DNA from: Lacrimispora algidixylanolytica
GTDB lineage: Bacteria; Bacillota; Clostridia; Lachnospirales; Lachnospiraceae
Assembly: GCF_003609635.1 (NCBI RefSeq)
Contig: NZ_MCIA01000003.1
Coordinates: 62,001 to 126,000 of the forward strand
DNA length: 64,000 bases
Reading direction: 5' to 3'
The translations under genes were made by a program, and so were the position numbers. Each line of letters opens with the position of its first letter. Positions within the stretch are counted from its first letter, which is position 1. Positions 21,505-29,572 of this stretch are shown one piece after another. The notes below the pieces were generated by a model. That model saw nothing but the letters and a program-made list of their open reading frames with translations. It did not search any database and was not told the origin of the DNA.

Positions 21505-22552
21505 GTGTATGGCATTTGTAAAGAAGCTGACGGGAACACGGCTTTTTCTACCTATATTCTGCCTCTTTCTCGTATTGTTGTCAAACCTGATAAAGACACC
21601 TGGATTTTTTGAAGTCAGCCTTAAAAATGGGGTTTTATACGGCTACATCATAGACGTTATCAACCGAGCGAGTGATTTGGTAATTCTGGCGGTTGGAATG
21701 ACACTGGTAGTGGCTGCTTCTGGAGGTACGGATATCTCCGTAGGAGCTGTAATGTCAGTAGCAGGAGCCGTTTGCTGCTTTATCTTATCAGGTGGACAAC
21801 AGACTGTGAATGAATTTCAAAATCCTTATCTTTTAGGGGTGATGGCAGCGATTATTGCTGGTATTTTATGTGGCAGCTTTAATGGATTTTTAGTGGCAAA
21901 GATGAAGATTCAGCCCATGGTAGCCACCTTAATCTTATTTACGGCTGGCCGAGGAATTGCACAGCTTATTACAAAAGGTCAGATTACTTACATACGTGTG
22001 GAATCTTATAAGAAGTTAGGTTCCAGCATTCCGGGGATTCCAATTCCTACTCCTGTATTTGTGGCTCTTATTGTGGTACTTCTCACTTATGTGCTGTTAA
22101 AGAAGACTACATTAGGTGTGTACATACAGACCGTAGGAATCAATTCAAAGGCGTCCAGACTTATGGGAATTAATTCAACCATGATCATCTTCTTATCCTA
22201 TGTATTTTGTGGACTTTGCGCCGGAATCTCTGGTCTTGTGGCTTCTTCAAGAATCTATTCGGCAGATGCCAATAACATTGGACTTAACCTGGAACTAGAT
22301 GCAATCCTTGCGGTAGCTTTAGGTGGAAATAGTTTAGGAGGCGGTAAATTCTCTCTTCTTGGAAGCGTAATTGGTGCCTATACCATTCAGGCCTTAAGCA
22401 CCACTCTTTATGCCATGGGAGTATCTCCTGACCAGATTCCAGTTTATAAGGCAGCCGTGGTAGTTATAATCGTTGCCCTACAATCCACAGAACTTAAGAG
22501 AATGGTGAAACGGCTGCAAACAGAACGTGTAGCAGGAAAGAAGGTGGCCTAG
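21497..22552 (+). CDS. ytfT: Sugar ABC transporter permease, YtfT-like
   Basis: 351 residues with eight to ten hydrophobic segments and the CUT2 permease signatures VVAASGGTDISVGAVMSVAG and LDAILAVALGGNSLGGGK. ATG 21497 follows GCAGGAGGTGG and overlaps the ATPase stop (translational coupling); GTG 21488 is the other in-frame start. It forms the membrane channel with the next gene product. Confidence 0.9.
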   Translation: MNKCMAFVKKLTGTRLFLPIFCLFLVLLSNLIKTPGFFEVSLKNGVLYGYIIDVINRASDLVILAVGMTLVVAASGGTDISVGAVMSVAGAVCCFILSGGQQTVNEFQNPYLLGVMAAIIAGILCGSFNGFLVAKMKIQPMVATLILFTAGRGIAQLITKGQITYIRVESYKKLGSSIPGIPIPTPVFVALIVVLLTYVLLKKTTLGVYIQTVGINSKASRLMGINSTMIIFLSYVFCGLCAGISGLVASSRIYSADANNIGLNLELDAILAVALGGNSLGGGKFSLLGSVIGAYTIQALSTTLYAMGVSPDQIPVYKAAVVVIIVALQSTELKRMVKRLQTERVAGKKVA

Positions 22553-23569
22553 ATGAAGAAAATGGGTAAATTAGACGGAAAAGTATTCCTTCTCATCATT
22601 ACGATCGTTCTTTTCGTAGCCATGTATCTGGCCGGTATCATCATTTTCAATAGCAAGGGCTTTGCAAAACCTCAGGTATTTTTAAATCTGTTCATATCCA
22701 ATGCCGGTCTTATCGTAATTGCGGCTGGAATGACCATGGTCATGATAACAGGAGGTATTGATATCTCCGTTGGATCTGTGGTAGCACTTGCCTGCATGAT
22801 GCTAGCTTGGATGATGGAGATTAAGGGCATGGGTGCAGTTCCAGCTCTGATTATCGTATTAATTATGGGTTTGGTATTTGGTTTGATTCAGGGATATCTG
22901 ATTGCATATCTAAAGCTTCAACCCTTTATTGTCACCTTGGCAGGTATGTTCTTTGCCAGAGGTATGACAGCCATCATCAGTCAGGATATGATCAGTATAA
23001 AGAATGAACTGTTCTTACAATGGGCGAAAAGTAAAATCAACTTACCCTTTCTTGGTGGGGCAGTCAATAAAAAGGGTGTGGTAAATTATCCTTTTATTTA
23101 TCCTAGTGTAATCATTGCCCTCGTGATTTTGGTTCTAGTGTTTGTGGTTTTAAAGTATACAAAATTTGGTCGGACCGTCTATGCCATCGGTGGCAGTGAA
23201 CAGTCGGCTCTTATGATGGGAATTAATGTGAGACGTACCAAGCTTTACGTATACGTGATCAATGGATTTTTATGTGCCCTTGGAGGATTTCTCTTCTGCT
23301 TAAATACCTGTGCCGGATTCGTAGAGCAGGCAAAGGGCTTTGAGATGGAAGCCATTGCATCAGCCGTTATTGGTGGTACCTTGCTGACTGGAGGTGTAGG
23401 CAATGTATTTGGAAGTTTGTTCGGAGTACTAATTAAAGGTACCATCGAGACCTTCATCACCTTCCAGGGAACACTTTCTTCCTGGTGGACTAAAATTACC
23501 ATTGCTGCGTTATTGGCATTCTTTATTATTCTTCAAAGTCTGTTTGCAAAGGCAAAGGAAAAACGATAA
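22553..23569 (+). CDS. yjfF: Sugar ABC transporter permease, YjfF-like
   Basis: 338 residues. TMVMITGGIDISVGSVVAL and the C-terminal AIASAVIGGTLLTGGVG are permease signatures of the same CUT2 family. ATG 22553 abuts the TAG of the preceding permease. Two different permeases next to a YtfQ-like binding protein match the YtfQRT-YjfF arrangement. It ends at a terminator shared with the convergent regulator. Confidence 0.9.
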   Translation: MKKMGKLDGKVFLLIITIVLFVAMYLAGIIIFNSKGFAKPQVFLNLFISNAGLIVIAAGMTMVMITGGIDISVGSVVALACMMLAWMMEIKGMGAVPALIIVLIMGLVFGLIQGYLIAYLKLQPFIVTLAGMFFARGMTAIISQDMISIKNELFLQWAKSKINLPFLGGAVNKKGVVNYPFIYPSVIIALVILVLVFVVLKYTKFGRTVYAIGGSEQSALMMGINVRRTKLYVYVINGFLCALGGFLFCLNTCAGFVEQAKGFEMEAIASAVIGGTLLTGGVGNVFGSLFGVLIKGTIETFITFQGTLSSWWTKITIAALLAFFIILQSLFAKAKEKR

Positions 23570-23608
23570 GAGACTGTCACAAAAAAGTCTTGCGGGAAAA
23601 AATAGTAT

Positions 23609-23660
23609 AAAAAATACGTCTTGGTTGGCTTATAAAAGTCAGTATCAAGGCGTATTTTTT
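23609..23660. terminator. Bidirectional terminator
   Basis: AAAAAATACGTCTTG (23609-23623) pairs with CAAGGCGTATTTTTT (23646-23660) with one G-T pair. It lies between the convergent yjfF-like gene and an AraC-type response regulator. Confidence 0.85.
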
Positions 23661-23735
23661 CGTTTCCATGTGATCTCATTTATAAACTGCCATAGCAGAT
23701 TTATGCTGTGAATACTTTTTATGAGAATGGTAGTA

Positions 23736-24479
23736 TTATGGTTCATTCCTGTATTCGCTGGGGCTGATACCGTAGACATGCTTAAAAGTCTTGCTAAAAT
23801 GAAACGGATCAAGGTAACCCGTAAGCTGGCTGATATCTGCAACGGATAGCTCTGGATTGCGAAGGAGCTGTTTTGAGATGCTTAGTCTGTGGTTTCTTAA
23901 ATATTTGGATTGGGTGATTCCAGAATACTTTAAAAAGATCTTACTTAAGTAGGGTACTGAAAATCCAAATTCCGAGGCCAGTGAGCTAAAATCAATCTGG
24001 TTTTGATAATTCTTATGGATGTATTCTTTTACCAGTTCTACAATCTCCTTTGCCCTGTTTGGAGAGTGAAGCAGAGTGGCGGCGTCAAACTGATCTCTGG
24101 TTGCGAGAAGCTTGGTCTCTAGGGCAGATAAGGTGATGGCCAGCTCGTCATAATTAACAGGTTTTAGTAAATAGTTGCTGACTTCATACCGCATGGCTTC
24201 TTTTGCATATCCAAAGTCATTATAACCGCTTATGATGACAAAGAGAATAAAGGGATATTTTTCGTGAACTTGTTTCGCCAGTGCAAGCCCATCCATCTCC
24301 GGCATTCGGATATCCGTAACAATGACATTGGGCAGATGTTCTTCTGCAAACTTAAGGCCCTCCAGTCCGTTGGAAGCAATCCCAACCACTTCAAAGGAGG
24401 GGTTTAGTTGTTCGATTTTTTTGGCAATGTTTTTGGCAATTAAGGATTCATCTTCGACTACTAGCACTGAATATCTCAT
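23736..24479 (-). CDS. Response regulator, REC plus AraC-type DNA-binding domain
   Basis: 247 residues, a compact YesN-like regulator. The receiver has VEDE at 8-11, Asp56 in VIVTDIRMPEMDG and Lys in LLKPVNY. The AraC domain covers about 148-245 (SSLASEFGFSVPYLSKIF, VADISQLTGYLDPFHFSKTF). It overlaps the 3' end of the sensor kinase by four bases (ATGA). The divergent sugar importer/GH31 operon starting at 26465 is its probable target. Confidence 0.92.
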   Translation of the reverse strand: MRYSVLVVEDESLIAKNIAKKIEQLNPSFEVVGIASNGLEGLKFAEEHLPNVIVTDIRMPEMDGLALAKQVHEKYPFILFVIISGYNDFGYAKEAMRYEVSNYLLKPVNYDELAITLSALETKLLATRDQFDAATLLHSPNRAKEIVELVKEYIHKNYQNQIDFSSLASEFGFSVPYLSKIFLKYSGITQSKYLRNHRLSISKQLLRNPELSVADISQLTGYLDPFHFSKTFKHVYGISPSEYRNEP

Positions 24480-26302
24480 GGAATGATACCTCCTATGACT
24501 ACAATTGCTCCGTGGGGCACGTTGTTGCTTAATTTAAAGATGTGCTTGCCCTGATATAAAATCTTGAAACGGATGTATATGTTCATCAGTCCCATTCCGT
24601 CTATTTCCAGGTTGGGAAGTGCGCTATTTTTCTCAATAAGAGCAATCTTTTCCTGGAGATCATCAAGATCTTCTTTCGTAAATCCTGGCCCATTATCCTT
24701 AATCTGAATCTCCCAATAAGTGTTTGTAAGAATTCCTAAAATCTTCACATTCCATGGGGGGCTTGATTTCGTGGAATACTTAATGGCATTCTCCACGATC
24801 AATTGAAGACAAAGTTTAGGAAGACGAACCTGAAGCATTGCTTCTGGAATATCAAATTCAAATTGAAGGTTTTCATGGTATCTGATTTTCATACATTCCA
24901 GATAATCTTGGGTGTGGGACAGCTCATCCTTTAGTGAAACAAGCTGTTCCTCGTCAGAGGAAATGTATCTTAGGATTCGTGAAATGGTCTGGCACATCAT
25001 GATGATTTCGTGATTCATATTTTCATCGGCCATGGCCTGTATGGTCGCCAGGGAATTGTATAGAAAATGGGGATTCATCTGGGCCTGGAGTGCCAGCATC
25101 TTGGACTGCATGTCACTGTTTTGAAGCTGCAGTTCCCTTTCCATGGAGGTTCTGGCCTGCTTTTGCATTTTTAAAAGGGCCTGATATAAAATGTTTAATT
25201 CCGTGATGCCAAGCTCCATTTCTTCAAACGCCGTGCCTTTCTCTTCTCCTGTAAGCTGAAAGGCCCTTACCTGATTGTATATCTTATAGAGCGGGGTGGC
25301 GATTCTTTTGGATATCATATAGGAGACCATAACCGTTACTACCATGACGAAAAACAAAAGCATTAAGCTGGCAGAAACATATTGGTAGATGGGATGCATC
25401 AGCATCTGGTTATCAATGATCAGTGCGGTGATAAAACCGGTATAATCAGAGGTGGTATATATAATGTATTTATTCTCTGACTTTAAATAAATAGGTGTCT
25501 TGCTTAAATCCTTTGATGGGTTGTTTAATTGTTCTGTTATGAGGTTGAAGTATAGTTCTTGATTTTTGATCCCCCCAGTAGAATAGACGGTATTTCCATT
25601 GGGACTGTAGAGATAAACCTCCTCGTCATAGGGACTTGCAAAGGCGGTAATTGCATTGGCTACGCTTTTAAAGGATTTCTTAACCTCCACAATGCCCTGA
25701 GGAATATTGAGAGGGCTGTAAAATACCCGACAGAGGGAAATGAAGTTGTTGTCTCCGGGATAGGAATAGTAGTGGCCCAACTTGTCATCTTTTTCACAAT
25801 AAATATACTTTTTACCTTGTAATTGTGTAACTTGGTCATACCAGTCCCGGCTGGAGGCGCTTTCTTTAGAGGTGGTATTGTCAAGGCCCACGCCGAATTT
25901 CCCGCTGTCTAGGGAATAGAGATAAGTCTGATCCGCAGGAGAGTTTGGTCCGATCATTGCAATAATCAGATCGTAAAGGATTTTCGTATTATTGATGTTT
26001 TCATAGATCTCATTGGAGCTTAAGGTGCTGTCCTGATAATTGAGATAGGTTCCGAACTTTTCTTTTATGAGGTTGGAATATATGATATTCTGGGATACAG
26101 TATCCAAATCGTGAATGACCGATTCAAAGTTGTCCATAATGATGGCGGCATTGTTTTGAAGCGTGGAAAATGCACTGGTTTTTAGCTTCGTCGTTTCGGT
26201 TGCAATGGTGTGAATGGTAAATGAAAAGATTACAACGATAAATAAAGCAGTATAAGGGAGGAAAAGCGTCTGCATTATGCTTTGTTTTTTTTGATTTTTC
26301 AT
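24476..26302 (-). CDS. Sensor histidine kinase (YesM-like) with large extracellular domain
   Basis: 608 residues from the ATG at 26302, which follows AAAAAGGCAGC on the minus strand; an in-frame ATG at 26365 has no ribosome site. A membrane helix at about 12-32 and a second at about 325-345 enclose a roughly 290-residue sensor domain (dCache-like by position, not proven). HAMP and QAQMNPHFLYNSLATIQA (phospho-acceptor His) follow, then ATPase motifs VENAIKYS, IKDNGPGF and GMGLMN. It is the partner of the overlapping response regulator and divergent from the sugar importer. Confidence 0.9.
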   Translation of the reverse strand: MKNQKKQSIMQTLFLPYTALFIVVIFSFTIHTIATETTKLKTSAFSTLQNNAAIIMDNFESVIHDLDTVSQNIIYSNLIKEKFGTYLNYQDSTLSSNEIYENINNTKILYDLIIAMIGPNSPADQTYLYSLDSGKFGVGLDNTTSKESASSRDWYDQVTQLQGKKYIYCEKDDKLGHYYSYPGDNNFISLCRVFYSPLNIPQGIVEVKKSFKSVANAITAFASPYDEEVYLYSPNGNTVYSTGGIKNQELYFNLITEQLNNPSKDLSKTPIYLKSENKYIIYTTSDYTGFITALIIDNQMLMHPIYQYVSASLMLLFFVMVVTVMVSYMISKRIATPLYKIYNQVRAFQLTGEEKGTAFEEMELGITELNILYQALLKMQKQARTSMERELQLQNSDMQSKMLALQAQMNPHFLYNSLATIQAMADENMNHEIIMMCQTISRILRYISSDEEQLVSLKDELSHTQDYLECMKIRYHENLQFEFDIPEAMLQVRLPKLCLQLIVENAIKYSTKSSPPWNVKILGILTNTYWEIQIKDNGPGFTKEDLDDLQEKIALIEKNSALPNLEIDGMGLMNIYIRFKILYQGKHIFKLSNNVPHGAIVVIGGIIP

Positions 26303-26464
26303 TATAATTGCTGCCTTTTTGGGCTCTCCTTCCCCGGTTTTTTTCTGTTGGTTAAAAATATACATGAAAAAGGATCGAAATGTTCATTCAAAAATGTCTA
26401 TATTACACTATATAATACAGATAACAAATAAAAAGTCAATATAAAATTTTGGGGAGGTATTTTT

Positions 26465-27823
26465 ATGAAGCTTAGAAAGTTAGCTGTATTAAGCCTTACA
26501 ATGGCAGCCGCACTTGTCTTTTCCGGATGCTCTAAGGTGGAGAGCGGGACAGCAGGAAGCAATGCTGCAGGTGGGAGTTCGTTAGAAGAGACAAAAGCCT
26601 CATCTGCACAGGGGAAAGACAATGTGACCATATCTTTTATGGCCAGCCAGGACTGGATTCAGGATGCAGAAATCGAACTGTCAAAGAAATTCACTGAGGA
26701 GACTGGAATTAAAGTGGATTATCAGATCATTCCTTCTGACCAGTACGTCAACCTTTTGATGACGAAACTTAATACCGGGGAATGTACCGATATCTTTGGA
26801 GCTCAGAGTGGAAAGTTTGATATAAAAGCTCAGATCAACGTGGAGAAGAATGCCATGGATTTAAGTGGAACATCCTGGGGCGGTCAGGTGGAGCCACTGG
26901 TAGCCGACGAGCTTTCGGTAGACCATAAACTATATGGTCAGCCAATTCAGGATGTCTCCTCTGTATGGGCTATTGCTTATAATAAGCAGATCTTTCAGAA
27001 ATTAAATCTGGAAATCCCAAAGGATTATCAAAGCTTTACAAAGGTTTGTGATGCCATTGCGGCAGCAGGAATCACTCCAGTATACGAATGTGTTTCCGAT
27101 GGCTGGCATCACACCCTGTGGCTTCCAGAGGCAGGTGTTCAGGCAGAGAGTAAAGAGCCTGGAATCGTAGAGAAATGGAATGAGAACAAGGCAACGTTTG
27201 AAGGGGATACAACCCTGACCACAATCTTAAACCAGATCAATGAAATGGTATCCAAAGGCTACTGGGGAGAGGATTACATGTCAAATACCTATGCAGATTC
27301 TGCAAAGAATATTGCCTCAGGAACGTTTGCCATGACAATTGCAAACCAGGGATTTGGTGTAGAAGTCAATAAGATTAATGCTGAGATTGCTGTAGATGAT
27401 ATTGGTTATTTCGTAATTCCACTTGCTGACAACCAGACCTTAAATGTCAACCCGGCAGGACCGGCAAGATTTGTATTCAGTGGTACCAAGCATAAGGCAG
27501 AGGCTGAGCAGTACCTGGAATTCCTTGCAAAAGAAGAGAACCTGACATACTTAACTGAGAATGTTGGTAAATTCAATAAGCTTCCTTTTAAGAATGCAAA
27601 AAGCAGGTACACAGAAACCGTTCAGGAGTTTTACGACCGTTACCCCAACAAAGGAACTGTAGTTCAAACCGCTGTAAAATACGTGAATCCTCAGTGGAGT
27701 GAGATGGGAGCAAATCTTTCGGCCATGATCGTAGGCGAGATGAAACCAGCTGAAGTATTAAAATCCATTGATGAAGTAAGAGCACAGCAAGCAAAGGCAG
27801 CAGGGGACCCTGCGTGGAAATGA
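26465..27823 (+). CDS. Extracellular sugar-binding lipoprotein (ABC family 1)
   Basis: 452 residues. A lipoprotein signal ends ALVFSGC (Cys22), then a Ser/Ala-rich linker. The domain VTISFMASQDWIQDAEIELS with KKFTEETGIKVDY is typical of carbohydrate family 1 binding proteins, and the middle has YGQPIQDVSSVWAIAYNKQI. ATG 26465 follows TGGGGAGGT. It is the first gene of a CUT1 importer with two permeases; no ATPase is encoded here, so a shared MsmX-like ATPase is presumably used. The ligand is probably an oligosaccharide, given the GH31 gene downstream. Confidence 0.9.
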   Translation: MKLRKLAVLSLTMAAALVFSGCSKVESGTAGSNAAGGSSLEETKASSAQGKDNVTISFMASQDWIQDAEIELSKKFTEETGIKVDYQIIPSDQYVNLLMTKLNTGECTDIFGAQSGKFDIKAQINVEKNAMDLSGTSWGGQVEPLVADELSVDHKLYGQPIQDVSSVWAIAYNKQIFQKLNLEIPKDYQSFTKVCDAIAAAGITPVYECVSDGWHHTLWLPEAGVQAESKEPGIVEKWNENKATFEGDTTLTTILNQINEMVSKGYWGEDYMSNTYADSAKNIASGTFAMTIANQGFGVEVNKINAEIAVDDIGYFVIPLADNQTLNVNPAGPARFVFSGTKHKAEAEQYLEFLAKEENLTYLTENVGKFNKLPFKNAKSRYTETVQEFYDRYPNKGTVVQTAVKYVNPQWSEMGANLSAMIVGEMKPAEVLKSIDEVRAQQAKAAGDPAWK

Positions 27824-27857
27824 CAACCTGGAATTCTCTTTAAGGTGAGTGAATACA

Positions 27858-28736
27858 ATGAATAAAAATAAGATATACCCTATGTGGTTTGCCGTATTGG
27901 CACTGCTGATCTACTCGGTTTTATTTGTCCTTCCTGGTCTCATTGGAATCGGATATTCCTTTACGGACTGGTCCTCTTATTCAAACCAGCTTCATTTCGT
28001 TGGACTTGAGAACTTTAAAACCGTCTTTTCTGCAGATGAGAACTACCTAAAGATTATTAAGAATACCCTGGTATTCACTCTTGGGACAACAATTATTAAA
28101 AATATCTTGGGACTGGCACTGGCAGTGCTGCTGACGAAATCCATCCGGTTACTTAATTTTCACCGGGGAGTCATGTTTTTGCCCTCAGTGCTGTCCACCT
28201 TGATCCTTGGTATGATTTTTACTTCCATACTAAATCCATCTTCCGGATTATTGAATACGTTCTTACGGGAAATTGGGCTGGGGGGGCTTGCAAAGCCCTG
28301 GCTTACCAGCCCCCACTACGCCTTTAAGTCCGTAATGGCAGTGGACATCTGGAGAGGAACCGGATACATCATGACAATCTTAATTGCCGGTATCCTATCC
28401 ATCTCTCAGGATTATTATGAGGCTTGCAGTATTGACGGAGCCTCATCCTGGCAGAAGTTTCGGTTTATTACACTGCCCCTGCTTCTTCCTACCCTTGCTA
28501 CCACAACCGTTTTGAATGTAATCTATGGGCTTAAGGTCTTTGATATGATCTATGCCCTGACAAATGGAGGTCCGGGTAAGGCGACCACAGAGGTTTTATA
28601 TACCGCTGTATTTAAAAAGTTCGGGACAGGTCAATATGCCATAGGTACAGCTTTATCTTCTGTCATGTTTGTATTTATGGTAGTAATTGGATTCTTTATG
28701 ATCCGCATGATGACGAAAGACGAGGTGCAGGAGTGA
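27858..28736 (+). CDS. Sugar ABC transporter permease (MalF/UgpA type)
   Basis: 292 residues from ATG 27858, eight bases after AAGGTGAG; GTG 27849 is in frame. Six membrane segments. The EAA loop is YYEACSIDGASSWQKFRFITLPLL, starting around residue 190 (read as two halves of the standard EAA-G-P motif), which contacts the ATPase. FTNGGPG-like TNGGPGKATTEVL is family typical. Its TGA overlaps the next ATG. Confidence 0.92.
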   Translation: MNKNKIYPMWFAVLALLIYSVLFVLPGLIGIGYSFTDWSSYSNQLHFVGLENFKTVFSADENYLKIIKNTLVFTLGTTIIKNILGLALAVLLTKSIRLLNFHRGVMFLPSVLSTLILGMIFTSILNPSSGLLNTFLREIGLGGLAKPWLTSPHYAFKSVMAVDIWRGTGYIMTILIAGILSISQDYYEACSIDGASSWQKFRFITLPLLLPTLATTTVLNVIYGLKVFDMIYALTNGGPGKATTEVLYTAVFKKFGTGQYAIGTALSSVMFVFMVVIGFFMIRMMTKDEVQE

Positions 28737-29563
28737 TGAAGGCGAAAAAACAGGCGGCATCCATTGCCGCCAATGCTGGGGCGTGGCTGATTACAGCAAT
28801 TTCACTTGTTCCATTTCTGCTTATTTTACTAAACTCCTTTAAGGACAGTTTAGGGGCCTCTGAAATGAATCTTAAGCTTCCGGGACTTCCACTCCAATTA
28901 ACAAATTTCCTGGTAGTGGTGGAAAAAGGGAAGCTCCTTACTTCTTTCTTTAATAGCTGTATCTATTCGGTGGCAAGTGTTTTTCTTTGTACAGTATTTG
29001 CCTCTATGGCTTCTTATGTGTTTTCAAGAAACCGGTCCAAGATAAACCGTATCTTATATCTTTATATGGTGCTGGGAATCACCATGCCGGTCAATTATGT
29101 GGCACTGACCAAGGTCATGATGCTCTTTCATCTAAACAATTCAAGACTTGGTATTGTGCTTTTGTATACGGCCATGCAGTTGCCATTTTCCATTTTCCTG
29201 ATCCATGGTTTTGTGGCAAAGCTGCCCGTGGAGCTTGATGAAGCTGCAGTCATTGACGGATGCAGCCCGATGCGATTATTTGTTTCTGTTATCCTGCCTC
29301 TTTTAAAGCCTGCTATTGCAACGGTGGTGGTACTCACCTTTTTAAATACTTGGAATGAGTTTGTATCCCCCCTTTACTTTTTAAGCAGCTCCACAAAGTG
29401 GCCCATGACATTGTCGGTTTATAACTTTTTTGGAATGTATTTTAAGGACTGGAATCTGGTTTGCGCCGATATTTTCCTGACCAGCCTGCCAGTAATCCTG
29501 GTTTATCTCCTGGGACAAAAATATATCGTATCTGGTATGACAGCCGGAGCCGTGAAAGGATAG
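28736..29563 (+). CDS. Sugar ABC transporter permease (MalG/UgpE type)
   Basis: 275 residues from ATG 28736, overlapping the previous stop as TGATG after GCAGGAG. Six membrane segments. The EAA motif is ELDEAAVIDGCSPMRLF, followed by VILPLLKPA. It pairs with the preceding permease. Ten bases separate it from the GH31 gene, so one transcript is likely. Confidence 0.92.
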   Translation: MKAKKQAASIAANAGAWLITAISLVPFLLILLNSFKDSLGASEMNLKLPGLPLQLTNFLVVVEKGKLLTSFFNSCIYSVASVFLCTVFASMASYVFSRNRSKINRILYLYMVLGITMPVNYVALTKVMMLFHLNNSRLGIVLLYTAMQLPFSIFLIHGFVAKLPVELDEAAVIDGCSPMRLFVSVILPLLKPAIATVVVLTFLNTWNEFVSPLYFLSSSTKWPMTLSVYNFFGMYFKDWNLVCADIFLTSLPVILVYLLGQKYIVSGMTAGAVKG

Positions 29564-29572
29564 GTAATCTCA